A DNA stretch of 64,000 nucleotides from Streptomyces sp. NBC_01288 (GTDB lineage Bacteria > Actinomycetota > Actinomycetes > Streptomycetales > Streptomycetaceae): assembly GCF_035982055.1 (NCBI RefSeq), contig NZ_CP108427.1, positions 4,092,001 to 4,156,000 on the forward strand, given 5' to 3'. The position numbers were made by a program, and so were the translations under genes. The notes under the pieces are model-generated. The model searched no databases. It was not told the DNA's origin and was given only the letters and a program-made list of their open reading frames with translations. This document shows, piece by piece, positions 32,570 through 42,600 of this stretch. Positions within the stretch are counted from its first letter, which is position 1. The number at the start of each line of letters is the position of its first letter.

Positions 32570-34282
32570 TCAGACGTCCGTGCCGCCCGCTCTCAACATC
32601 GCGAGCCGCGTCTGGTCCAGCACTCCGGCGTAGGTGTGGACCTCGTCGATCTCACCGGCCAGGTAGTCCGTGCCCCCGTCCGCCGTGACGCTCCGGCCGA
32701 CCTGGAGGTCGCCGGTGGGCGTCCAGGTGTCCTTGCCGGTGACACTCGCCGTGTCCGCGGCGTAGTCGTAGTCCACGTAGAGCCGCAGCTGGTCGGCCCG
32801 CTCGTCGTAGACCACCGCGAGGAACTCGTCCTGCCCCCACCCGAACGGCGCGACGGGCGCGCTGACCGTCGTGGTCGGCGCGCCGGCGCTGTCCGCGTGG
32901 GCGACCACGGCCTCCCAGGACCTGGACGCGGCGACGTAGCGCAGGGTGAACAGGTCGGTGTGCTCGCCGGGTTGGGACAGGACCGTCATGTCGTGCGTGG
33001 CCGTGTCCTCGTCGAGGCGCACGTGGGCCGTCACCGAGAAGCCCGCGTCGGACGGGCGTACCGCGTCCGGTGTCGTGGCGTAGTCGCCGTCACCGTCCAG
33101 GAGCAGGTTGCCGGAGCCCACCATCGGGTACAGCGCCGGGGTGCAGTCGGGGTTCACGTCGCAGTCGTCGGTGCCCGTGTAGATCGACGCGTCGCCGACC
33201 AGCGTGAGCGGGTCGCCGCCCGCGAACTCGGGGCTCCTGCCGCCGGGCGCCGTCTCCAGGTCCCAGTAGCCCTGGCGCTGCGGGGTGCGGGTGGCGGCGG
33301 CCGTGATCTCGTCCGGGACGAACACCCGGTCCCAGACGTTCACTTGGGTGAGGAGGCCGTGCCAGTGCGCGGTGGTGGTGTCGCTGCCCGCGCCGAGCCG
33401 CAGGGTGCCCGTGCCGCCGGTCGCGACCGTGTTCTCGGCGGTGCCGACGAGGTCTCCGTCGACGTAGAACCGGGCCGTGTGCTGCTCGGCGTCGTACACG
33501 CCGACGAGGTGGGCCCACTCGCCCACTTCCGGCGAACCGCCGGTGACGCGTGCGGTGCCGCCGCCCTCAGTGGGCAGTGCGAAGGACCAAGTGGGGGCGC
33601 CGGTCGTCGAGTTCGTCGCCGCGCCCAGGGAGAAGCCCGCCTGGCTCACGGCGGTCATGTCGCTGTCGAGCGCGTCCGGCCGGACCCACGCGCCGACCGA
33701 GAAGATCTTCGCCGTGTCCACCGCGGAGTCGAGCGTCACGTACGCCTCGTCCGTGCCGTCGAAGCGGGCGGCGGAGGTGATGTCCGTCCCGGTGGGGCCC
33801 TGTGCGTCGAGGGTGACGCCGGTGCCGGTGTCCGTGCCTGAGCCTGAGTTGCTCTGCGGGTCCCAGTGGGAGACCGCCGCCCGGCCCGCCTTGACCCGGA
33901 CGAAGTAGGTCGTACTGGCGCTGACGTTCCCTGCGGCGTCGAGCGCCTGGGCGGAGAGATACGTGACTCCGCGCGTCTGCGGCAGCCAGCGGAGGGAGAC
34001 CGCGGCGCCGGGCTCGGCCGCCGTGAGGGTCTGCTGGGAGCCGCCCATCCACTCATAGCGGTACGACACCACGTCGTCGGACGCCGAGTCGATGACGAAC
34101 GTGCCGTAACTGCCGGTCCCGTCATGCTCGTTCGAGTCGTCCGGATACTCCTGCGACGAGACGACCGGCGCCTGCGGTGCCTCGGTGTCGTCGGCCGCGG
34201 TCGCGACTCCGGTCATGGCGGCCGCGGTCAGTGCCACGGCGGCACAGGTCACCCCGGTGCGTCTCCAGTTGGACGTCCTCAT
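32570..34282 (-). CDS. Secreted protein with two LamG-like domains
   Basis: 570 residues. A signal peptide ending near ATAADD is followed by a fibronectin/Ig-like segment (about 30-125). Two concanavalin A-like LamG domains follow (about 145-310 and 370-560), recognisable by FSVGAWVRPDAL and FSVTAHVRLDEDT and by YVDGDLVG and YVDYDYA. Such domains bind glycans or other cell-surface ligands. Four Cys near CDVNPDCTP could be disulphide-bonded. GGGAGGGG upstream fixes the ATG at 34282. It lies between kinase genes on the same strand. Confidence 0.82.
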   Translation of the reverse strand: MRTSNWRRTGVTCAAVALTAAAMTGVATAADDTEAPQAPVVSSQEYPDDSNEHDGTGSYGTFVIDSASDDVVSYRYEWMGGSQQTLTAAEPGAAVSLRWLPQTRGVTYLSAQALDAAGNVSASTTYFVRVKAGRAAVSHWDPQSNSGSGTDTGTGVTLDAQGPTGTDITSAARFDGTDEAYVTLDSAVDTAKIFSVGAWVRPDALDSDMTAVSQAGFSLGAATNSTTGAPTWSFALPTEGGGTARVTGGSPEVGEWAHLVGVYDAEQHTARFYVDGDLVGTAENTVATGGTGTLRLGAGSDTTTAHWHGLLTQVNVWDRVFVPDEITAAATRTPQRQGYWDLETAPGGRSPEFAGGDPLTLVGDASIYTGTDDCDVNPDCTPALYPMVGSGNLLLDGDGDYATTPDAVRPSDAGFSVTAHVRLDEDTATHDMTVLSQPGEHTDLFTLRYVAASRSWEAVVAHADSAGAPTTTVSAPVAPFGWGQDEFLAVVYDERADQLRLYVDYDYAADTASVTGKDTWTPTGDLQVGRSVTADGGTDYLAGEIDEVHTYAGVLDQTRLAMLRAGGTDV

Positions 34283-34370
34283 GATCAAACCCCTCCCAAG
34301 ATCCGGTAAAGAGGAGAATGACCTTAACTGCCGCCGCTGACAACGCATTTGCGCGCCGTCGCACCCTCGC

Positions 34371-36011
34371 TCAGAGCGTGTCGACGTCCAGGTTCGCGAT
34401 CGCCGCCTTGGCCACCTCGCGGCCGCGGGCCGTGAAATCGCCGTCGCCCGGGTAGCCGATGGTGAGTCGGTACATGTTGCCGGAGGTGGTCTTGTAGTAG
34501 AAGATCTGCACCTCCCGGGGGCGGGGGTACTGGCTGTCGTCGGTCTTGTAGGTGACCGTGTTCATGGCGGCGGGCCTGCCCCGGTAGGTGCCGGTCGGCT
34601 TCGTGTCCGTGTCCGGGTTCTCCGGCATGTCGAGGCTGGAGCTGCCGCTCTGCTTGAAGTCGCCGTTGTCGTCGTACATCTGGGCCGCGGCCGAGTCCTT
34701 GATCTCGCCGAGGGTGTCCTCGGACTTCTTGACGAGGGCCAGGCCGATCGAGATGCTCCCGCTCGGGTCGGTGTACGTGATCCAGTGGCCCTTGTCCGTC
34801 CGGCGGTCGGGCAGGACGGGCTCGTACTTGGCGGGGGTCGCGAGCGTCGCCGCCACGTCCGTCTCGTGGTGCTTCTTCCAGCCCTGCGGGAGTGTCCGCG
34901 ATCCGGCGAACGGGTTCGCGATCAGCAGATACGCCGTCACCGCCGCCGCGACGAGGCCGAACCACGTCCTGCGGCCCGGGCGGAATCCGCTTCCGGTTCC
35001 GGGGCGTTCGACGTACCGCACCTCCTGCGTGGGCACCGGCGCCGGCGGGTTGGCCACCGACTCCAGTACGGCGCGCACCTGGGCCGCGTTCGGGCGGCTC
35101 GCGGCGCCCTTGGCGAGGAGGGCGGTGATGAGGTCGGCGAGCGGACCCGGGGCCGAAGTCGGCGGAGCGGGCGCGGAGTTGAGGACCGACTGGAGGGTGG
35201 CGGGGGTGTTGCTGCGGCGGAACGGGGAGACGCCCTCCGTCGCCGCGTACAGGACCACGCCGAGGGACCACAGGTCGGAGGCGGGGCCGGGACGCTGGCC
35301 CAACACCCGTTCCGGCGCGATGTATTCGGGTGAGCCGACGAACCCGCCGGTGTCGGTCAGGTTCGTCTCGCCCTCGATCTGCGCGATACCGAAGTCGGTC
35401 AGGACGACCCGGTCGTGGCGGCCCAGCAGGACGTTGTCCGGCTTGACGTCACGGTGCAGGACGCCCGCCGCGTGTGCCGCCTCCAGCGCGCCCAGCACCT
35501 GGAGGCCGATCCGGGCCGCGTCGCGTGCGTCGAGGGTGCCCTCCTGCAACGCGTCGCCCAGCGAGCGGCCGGTCACCAGCTCCATCACGATCCACGGCTG
35601 ACCGTCGACCACGGCCACATCATGCACGTTCACGACAGCCGGGTGGTCGAGCCGTGCCGCCGCGCGCGCCTCGCGGCGCATCCGCTCGAAGGCGTTGGCG
35701 CGTTCGCGTTCGGGAAGATGGTCCGGGACACGTGGTTCTTTTACGGCCACCTCGCGGTCCACCGTCTCGTCCTTGGCCCGCCACACCGTGCCCATACCGC
35801 CGTGCCCGAGCTTGCCGAGCAACCGGTACCGCCCGGCTATGAGACGTCCGGTGCCGGGGTCCGGCGTCGGCTCGGGCGATGAACTCGGCGTCGCGTACGG
35901 GTTGTTCGGGTGCGGCACCTGCGCCGGGACGGCCATGCGCGGGTTCGGCGGTTGCAGGGCGAAACTCGTCGGCTCGTCGGCTCCGTGTCTGGCTCCCCCG
36001 TTGCTGCTCAT
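34371..36011 (-). CDS. Membrane serine/threonine protein kinase, second of six
   Basis: 546 residues. The kinase domain (about 45-310) has LGHGGMGTVW, VAVKE, HRDVKPDNV and DFGIA. One membrane helix (WFGLVAAAVTAYLLI) follows a short linker. The outer domain of about 170 residues has the shared plan of the array (a central Trp/Tyr-rich sheet; WITYTDPSGSISIGLALV). The N-terminus is Pro-rich (LQPPNPRMAVPAQVPHPNNP). ATG 36011 is preferred over 36023 because GGATGGA lies just upstream. Confidence 0.9.
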   Translation of the reverse strand: MSSNGGARHGADEPTSFALQPPNPRMAVPAQVPHPNNPYATPSSSPEPTPDPGTGRLIAGRYRLLGKLGHGGMGTVWRAKDETVDREVAVKEPRVPDHLPERERANAFERMRREARAAARLDHPAVVNVHDVAVVDGQPWIVMELVTGRSLGDALQEGTLDARDAARIGLQVLGALEAAHAAGVLHRDVKPDNVLLGRHDRVVLTDFGIAQIEGETNLTDTGGFVGSPEYIAPERVLGQRPGPASDLWSLGVVLYAATEGVSPFRRSNTPATLQSVLNSAPAPPTSAPGPLADLITALLAKGAASRPNAAQVRAVLESVANPPAPVPTQEVRYVERPGTGSGFRPGRRTWFGLVAAAVTAYLLIANPFAGSRTLPQGWKKHHETDVAATLATPAKYEPVLPDRRTDKGHWITYTDPSGSISIGLALVKKSEDTLGEIKDSAAAQMYDDNGDFKQSGSSSLDMPENPDTDTKPTGTYRGRPAAMNTVTYKTDDSQYPRPREVQIFYYKTTSGNMYRLTIGYPGDGDFTARGREVAKAAIANLDVDTL

Positions 36012-36130
36012 GCGTCCATCCATATCGCGCCAACCGCCGCCGTATCCACCTCTGGTGCTTTCCGGTCACAGACCCGTGACCGAGGGCGCGGCTTATCTCC
36101 CGTTACGTGCTTACGGGTTCACGCGAAGCC

Positions 36131-37786
36131 TCACGTGCGGGCGAAGGTGTCCAGCGCGACGTCGAAGTACTCCTTCGCCTCCCGCACCTTCCCGACCGGC
36201 GCCGACACCCACACGTCGTACATCCGGCCGTTCTCCTCCCAGCACATGTCGTACGTGTGCCGGGGTCCCTCCGCCGTGCTGAAGCCGTTCCAGCTGAACT
36301 CCCAGAGCGCGGCGGGGTGTCCGTAGTGCGTGGTGTCGGTGACCCTGCCGTCGTGGTAACCGGGGTTCGTGGCCGCTCCCTTGGCCGCCGCGCTCTTCAT
36401 CACCGCGAGCGGGCCGCCCTGTTCGGGGTCGGACATCTTGATGCCGAGCCGGAAGGTCTCCCCCGGCGACATGTAGAAGATGCGCTCGCCCTGCGGCACG
36501 CGCACGAAGTCCTCCGGTACGGCGAGGGAGAAGCCGTCGGGGTCGTGGGCGACGCGGTAACCGGAGGGCGCGGTGGGGGTGTTGGGCGTCCCGGTGCTCA
36601 CCGAGGGGGTGGGCGACGGTGACCGTGTACCGGCACTCGTGGAGGTCAACGGCGCCGAACTCACCGGCGCGGCGACGCCCCCGTCTCCGTCCCCTCGCAT
36701 CAAGAGAGCCGCCGCCGACACCCCGGCCCCCGCCATCGCCGCGACCAGCAGCGCGGTGACGAGCACACCGCGGGTGGTGCGCCGGGGGGTCTGCTCGGCC
36801 GTGGAGGCGGGTGTCGGTGACGGCTCGGGGGCCGACGGCGACGGCGGTGGCACCAACTCCCGTCGTGGAACGTCCCGTTGGGTCGGTGTGTACCCGGGTG
36901 TCCGCTTACCCGTCTGGCCGGATGTCGCCTTCGGTGTCCGACCGGTGTCGAGAAAGGCCCGCAGCAGCCGCTCGGCCTCCGCCGCCTCCAGCCGCCGTTC
37001 CGGATCGCGTTCGAGCAGTCCCCGTACGACGGGCAGCAGCGGCCGGGCCTGCTCCGGCGGGCGGATCTCGTCGATGACGACCGCGTGCAGGATGCCGCCC
37101 AGCGAGTCGCGGTGGAACGGCGATTCACCGCTCAGCACCGTGCACAGCAGCACGCCCAGCGACCACAGGTCGGACGCGGGACCGGTCCGCACGCCCGACA
37201 TCCGCTCCGGCGCGGTGTACTCGGGCGAGCCGACGAACGCGCCGCTCTCGGTGAGGGTCGTGGCGCCCGCGACCTGCGCGATACCGAAGTCGGTCAGCAC
37301 GACCCGCTCGGAGTCGGCCTCGTCGGCTGCGGTCTGCAACAGGACGTTGGCCGGTTTGATGTCCCGGTGCAGGACGCCCGCCGCGTGGGCCGTGCGCAGC
37401 GCGCCGAGGAGGGCGATCCCGATCCGCGCGGCCTCGGCGGCGTCGACCGGGCCACGGCCGGAGATCCGCTCGGCGAGCGAACCGCCGTCGATCAACTCCA
37501 TGACGATGTACGGCCGTTCGTCCTGCTCGACGACATCGTGCACGACGATGATGTGCGGGTGCCGCAGCTGCGCCACCGCCCGCGCCTCGCGCAGAGTGCG
37601 GTCGCGCTGCTGGCGGGCCTCCTCCTCGGAGAGCGAGTCGTCCTGGGCGATCTCCTTCACCGCGACCTGCCGGCCCAGGAGTTGGTCGGTCGCCCGCCAC
37701 ACGACGCCCATGCCACCGCGCCCGAGCCGCTTCTCCAGTCGGTAACGCCCGGCGATCATCCGGGCGTTGTCCCCCTCGGTCCCCAT
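36131..37786 (-). CDS. Membrane serine/threonine protein kinase, third of six
   Basis: About 551 residues. The kinase domain begins almost at the N-terminus (LGRGGMGVVW, VAVKE, HRDIKPANV, DFGIA). The catalytic loop carries a short insert (TAADEADSE) before DFG. A Pro/Ser linker, one membrane helix (VLVTALLVAAMAGAGVSAAAL) and a roughly 150-residue outer domain with DPDGFSLAVPEDF follow. The start is uncertain: ATG 37786, GTG 37792 or ATG 37759. The open frame upstream of these is not coding because it lies across the next kinase gene. Confidence 0.88.
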   Translation of the reverse strand: MGTEGDNARMIAGRYRLEKRLGRGGMGVVWRATDQLLGRQVAVKEIAQDDSLSEEEARQQRDRTLREARAVAQLRHPHIIVVHDVVEQDERPYIVMELIDGGSLAERISGRGPVDAAEAARIGIALLGALRTAHAAGVLHRDIKPANVLLQTAADEADSERVVLTDFGIAQVAGATTLTESGAFVGSPEYTAPERMSGVRTGPASDLWSLGVLLCTVLSGESPFHRDSLGGILHAVVIDEIRPPEQARPLLPVVRGLLERDPERRLEAAEAERLLRAFLDTGRTPKATSGQTGKRTPGYTPTQRDVPRRELVPPPSPSAPEPSPTPASTAEQTPRRTTRGVLVTALLVAAMAGAGVSAAALLMRGDGDGGVAAPVSSAPLTSTSAGTRSPSPTPSVSTGTPNTPTAPSGYRVAHDPDGFSLAVPEDFVRVPQGERIFYMSPGETFRLGIKMSDPEQGGPLAVMKSAAAKGAATNPGYHDGRVTDTTHYGHPAALWEFSWNGFSTAEGPRHTYDMCWEENGRMYDVWVSAPVGKVREAKEYFDVALDTFART

Positions 37787-37815
37787 GCGCACCATCATGA
37801 CGCAACCGGAAGCGG

Positions 37816-39480
37816 TCAGCCCGAGTCGGGACTCCAGCTCTGTAGGACCGTCTTGAACTGCGCGCTGGTCGTCGCCCAGTCCGCGGCCGGCGCGGACATG
37901 TAGATCGCGAACTCGACGCCGTCGCGGGACATGTACGTCTCCTCGATGGCGCGCCGGGGTCCCGGGTAGGGCGTGTCCTTCGGCTGCGCGGTCCAGGTGT
38001 AGTCCCACAGGGAGCCGGGACGGTCGCGGTAGGTGTTCGCCTCCAGGGTCACCCGGTTGTAGTCGACCAGCCGCTGGAGCTGAACTTCCAGGTCGAGTTG
38101 GTGGGCGTTCGCGGTGGGGAAGTCCGGGGAGGTGTCGATCGCTATGCGGACGAAGTGCTTGCCGTTGTCGGGCGTGTAGTCGACCTGCTTGATGCCGCCG
38201 GAGTCGCCGTAGACCTTCCGCGCCCAGCCCTTGGGGAGGGATATGTCGAAGCCCCAAGGGTCGTGGTAGACCTGCCAGTTGGCGGGACCCGAACTGTGCG
38301 GGGTCGGCGTGGCGCTCTGTGAGGCCGATGCGCCCGGGGTGCCGCCCTGGTCCTGGTCCTGATGCCACTTCTGAAGCCCCAGCGCCGTACCGCCGCCGAC
38401 GAGCGCGGCGGCGACGACCACGAGGACCACCGAGCGCAGCCGGCGGCGCTTCGGCGGAGCGATCGCCCCGGGGGGCGCGAGGGAGACGGGCGGTGTGTGC
38501 TGGTACGTGGCCCCGGTCGCCGACGCGTACGGCGCCGCGCCCCCGGTCGCCGACGGGTACGGCGTCGCACCCGAGCCCGAACCGAAGTCCTCCGCCAACC
38601 CGCCCTGCCGGGAGCCCACTCGCTGGGTCGGCAGCCACTCCTCCGCCGCGCGCGGGCGCCGCCCCTCGGCCGCCTCCGCGAGCATCTGCTCGGTCTGGTC
38701 CGCGTCGGGCCGTAGCGCGGGGTCCTTGTTCAGCAGCGCGGCGATGACGGGCGCGAGCGCACCGGCGTACCGCGGTTCGCCGGCGTCCTCCTCGACGACG
38801 GCCTGCATGGTGGACAGCGGCGAGGTGCGGCGGAACGGCGAACGGCCCTCAACGGCCGTGAAGAGCGTGGCGCCCAGCGCCCACAGGTCGGAGGACGGTC
38901 CGGGGTCGGCGCCGCGGACGCGCTCGGGGGCGAGGTAGTCGACGGAGCCCACGACCTCTCCCGTGCGCGTGATGGTGCTGTCGCCCTCGATCTGCGCGAT
39001 GCCGAAGTCGGTGAGCAGCACCCGCCCGTCCTGCCCGAGCAGCACGTTGCCGGGCTTGACGTCACGGTGCAGGACACCGGCGGCGTGCGCGGCGCGCAGC
39101 GCGCGCAGCACCCATACACCGATGCGCGCGGCCTCGGCAGGCTCGATCCGGCCCTTCTCCTTGACCTCGTCGGCAAGGGAGTTGCCCTCGACCAGCTCCA
39201 TGACGATCCATGGGCGGCCGTCGTGTTCGAGTACGTCGTGCACGGTGACGACGGCGGAGTGGTTGATCCGCGCGGCGGCGCGCGCCTCGGCGCGGGTGCG
39301 CGCCAGCAGTCTCGGCTGGTCGCTCTCGGACACATAGAGCGCGGCCGTCAACTCCTTGATGGCGACGGCCCGGTGCAACACCTCGTCGTGCGCCCGCCAC
39401 ACCCGGCCCATACCGCCGCTGCCGATCGATTCGGCCAGCCGATAGCGCCCCGCGAGGAGCAGGCCCTGCATCTGATTCAC
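37816..39480 (-). CDS. Membrane serine/threonine protein kinase, fourth of six
   Basis: About 554 residues. The kinase core is intact: IGSGGMGRVW, VAIKE, HRDVKPGNV, DFGIA. The linker contains an approximate ATG.APYASA-type repeat around SATGGAAPYASATGATY. One membrane helix (SVVLVVVAAALVGGGTALGL) precedes a roughly 150-residue outer domain with DPWGFDISLPKGW and WDYTWTAQPKD. GTG 39480 follows GGGGAAA; ATG 39471 is possible. It ends 29 bases before the third kinase. Confidence 0.9.
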   Translation of the reverse strand: MNQMQGLLLAGRYRLAESIGSGGMGRVWRAHDEVLHRAVAIKELTAALYVSESDQPRLLARTRAEARAAARINHSAVVTVHDVLEHDGRPWIVMELVEGNSLADEVKEKGRIEPAEAARIGVWVLRALRAAHAAGVLHRDVKPGNVLLGQDGRVLLTDFGIAQIEGDSTITRTGEVVGSVDYLAPERVRGADPGPSSDLWALGATLFTAVEGRSPFRRTSPLSTMQAVVEEDAGEPRYAGALAPVIAALLNKDPALRPDADQTEQMLAEAAEGRRPRAAEEWLPTQRVGSRQGGLAEDFGSGSGATPYPSATGGAAPYASATGATYQHTPPVSLAPPGAIAPPKRRRLRSVVLVVVAAALVGGGTALGLQKWHQDQDQGGTPGASASQSATPTPHSSGPANWQVYHDPWGFDISLPKGWARKVYGDSGGIKQVDYTPDNGKHFVRIAIDTSPDFPTANAHQLDLEVQLQRLVDYNRVTLEANTYRDRPGSLWDYTWTAQPKDTPYPGPRRAIEETYMSRDGVEFAIYMSAPAADWATTSAQFKTVLQSWSPDSG

Positions 39481-39628
39481 GTTTCCCCGCAATGCTCTTG
39501 ACAGGCTCAGCGTAAGGACAGGGCCTCGTCCAGGGAACCAGCGGGGTACCACGGAGACCGCACTGTGACGGTTGTCGCTTCTGCGCCCGAACGGGAACCG
39601 CCGGGCCTCGGCGCGCCGCCTCCGCAGG

Positions 39629-42600
39629 TCACCCGGTGTACTGATAGGTGGACGACGCCTGCTCGTACAGCCGTGTCACTTCGTCCCGTTGAGCCTCCGG
39701 GCCGCGTACCTGCACGATGTGGTAGCGGCCGTTGATGAGGAACGCCATGTTGCGCACGAACAGGGCGCCGCCCTGACTGTCCGTCCAGGTGAACTGCCCC
39801 TCGGCCATGGTCTTTCCGCCCACCGTGATGGTCCGCAGCCCGGTCGCGGTGGCCCAGCTGGAGTTGCGGTACGGCTGCAACTCGGCCTCCTTGTCCCGCT
39901 GATAGACCATCGGGTCGCTGCCGTCCGTCGTGGCACTGTCCCGCCCCGCTACGACGATCAGCTCGAAGTCGCCGTGGGAGTAGACGACTTGACCGCTCCC
40001 GTTCTTGGGCGTCCGGGTCCAGCCCTTCGCCACCGCGACCCGGAACCCTTCGGGGTCCTTGCGCAGCACGAACCCGTCGGCGACGTTCGGGTCCGTCTGC
40101 GTCTCGGTCGAACTGGCGGAGTTCGAGGGGCTGTTGTGGGCACTGGGCGAGGTCTGATCGGGCTGCGGCTGACTGCCGGCCCCGGCCGAGGACAGACTGG
40201 GCGCGGTACTGACCTCCCCTGCGGCCCCGGTCCGATCCCCGTCCCCTGCACCGGAGTTCTCCCCGGACTTGGGCATGAAGAGCATGGCGTACGCGACGGC
40301 GCCGGCCAGCAACAGGAAGATGAGAATCAACAGGGTCCGGCCAAGTCTGCGCGGCGACCCGCCGACCTCCTCCTTGGCCCGCTTGTGCCGCCCGTGCGGA
40401 CTGGTCGCGGGCAGCCCGGCCCGCCGCCTGCGCACCAACTCGCCCCGCCTGCGCACGATCGGCAGCCGCCGGGGATCGGTCGGCGGGGTGGCGACGACAT
40501 ACGTACCGGCCTCGGGCTCGGGCGCCGAACGCACCAACGACCGCAGCCAGCCCCGCAGTTCCTCGAAGTCGAGCCGCTCGGTCGGGTCCTGCCGCAACAG
40601 CGACTCCACGACCGGCCTCAGCGGCCCGCACTCCTCGGCGAAGGCAGGCGGCTCCGCACACACGAGTTGCACCAGCTCGGCAGTCGCCTCCTCCGGGTAA
40701 GGCGCATGCCCTTGCACGGCCCGGAAGAGCAACGCCCCGAGCGCCCACAGGTCGGTCGCGGGCCCGATCGGCGCGGCCAACTGCCAGTTCTCATGCACCG
40801 GTACGGCCTGCTCGGGCGCCCACCGCTCGGTCACCGGCCCCACGACCGTCATCCGCACCTGCCGCGCGCGCTCGGCGGCCAGTGCGGTGGCGGGGCCCCG
40901 GCGAGCGGGCACACCGGCGGCGGCCAGCTCGTCCCAACGGGCGGGAGGGCGAGGGGAGTTGCCGGAGCCGGGGACGGCGGCCTGACCTGGAGGAACGGGT
41001 CCGTCCAGGCCGGGGAGGCGGGGAGCGCCGGTGGAGGGCGGGGCGGGGTGACCGGTGGCGGGGGTCAGGGCGCCGTAGGTGGAGGGGTCGGGGCTCTGGG
41101 CGGCGGGGTCCGCGCCGTGAGGGTCGGCGCCGTGGGCCGGGGTGCCCGGGCCGTAGGGGCGGGCTCCTCCGCCGTAGGCCGAGGGGTCCGCGCCGTAGGC
41201 AGAAGGGTCCGCGCCATGAGGGCGGGGGGCGCCGCCAGGGGCCGGGGTGTTCGCGCCGTAAGCAGAAGGGTCCGCGCCGTGAGGGCGGGGGGTACCGCCG
41301 GGGGCCGGGGTGTTCGCGCCGGGGAACGTGCCTGTTCCGCCCGGGGACAGTGCACCGGTGCCGCCGCCCTCCTGCTGAGGGAACGGCCGGTCACCCTGTA
41401 CTGCCGGAGCCTGTCCACCGGTGCCGGGCCGCGGTGTCGCACCGTGCCAGGCGGTGTTGCGGACGCCGTAGGGGTCGGCTATCTGGCCCGGGGGTGTGGT
41501 GCCGGGCGGGTGCTGCTCCACGCCGTTGCCGCCGGAGTACGGCAGTTGGGCCGAACCGTTGGCCTGGGCGGTGCCGCGCTCGCCCTCGGCCGGGGGCCGG
41601 GCACCGGGGAGCGCCGGCTGCTGGGTCTCCTGGACCCGGGCGGCGGCTCGCGCGCCTGCCCGGTACGCGGCGATCGCACCGGCCCGCGCGGCCCTGGCGT
41701 CACCGCCGACCTCCGCTTCCCTGCGGGCCAGCGCCGCGGAGGACGCGCTTGCGCCACCGCTCTCCGCACCGACTCCGGGCAGCCCTCCGGCGGCCCTCGC
41801 CTCGATCGCGGCCCGCCGGGCGGCCTCGGGGTCCACAGCGCCGGGGCCTACGGCAGCGGCAGTTGCACCTGTGGCGGTTCCGCCGCCCGCGCCGCCGAAG
41901 CCGATCGCGCCACCGCCACGAGAGTTACCGGGGACCGCAGGGAGCGTAGAACCGCCGGGAGCCCTGGGACCGGGCGGAGTCGTCGAGCCGGAAGGAGATA
42001 CGGAACCGCGCGGGGCCGTAGAACCCGCACGCGGTACAGCGCCGCCGGCCTGAGCCCTGAGACTCGCGGGTACCGCCGCACCGCCGCCGTGCTGTCCTTG
42101 CTGCCCGCGTCCGTCCTCGTCGCCGTCCTGGGGCGGCACCGGGTCGTAGCCGCACAGTGCCTCCTCCGCCGCGCCGACCGCGAGGCCGGTCAGCATGACG
42201 CGGCCGTCGTCGCAGACGAGCACCGTGCGGGCGGTGATGTTCCGGTGGACCCAGCCGTGCGCGTGCAGGACCCGCAGCGCCATCAGCACGTCGGAGGCGA
42301 CCTCGGCCGCCCGGTACGGCGACAACGGCTTCTCGACGAGCAGTGCGGACAACGGCTGGGCGGAGACCAGTTCGCTCACTATCCACAGCGAACCGCCCTC
42401 GGCGAACACGTCGAAGACCTGGTCCAGCCGGGGATGGTCGGGAATCCGCGCCGCGGCCTGCGCGGCCTCGACCGCGCGCCGCACCGCCGGATCGGAAGGC
42501 CGCCGCGTCGCGGTCCGCGCCGCGGCCGGCCGCCGCGCCCCGCGATCACGCGCCGTGAACCCGTCGGGCAGCCCGTCCTCGCCGAGCACCTCCGCCTCGA

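Noticed and set aside
37787..38638. N-terminal extension of the third kinase
   Set aside because: The frame crosses the 3' half of the fourth kinase gene in a different frame; the kinase domain starts at about 37759.
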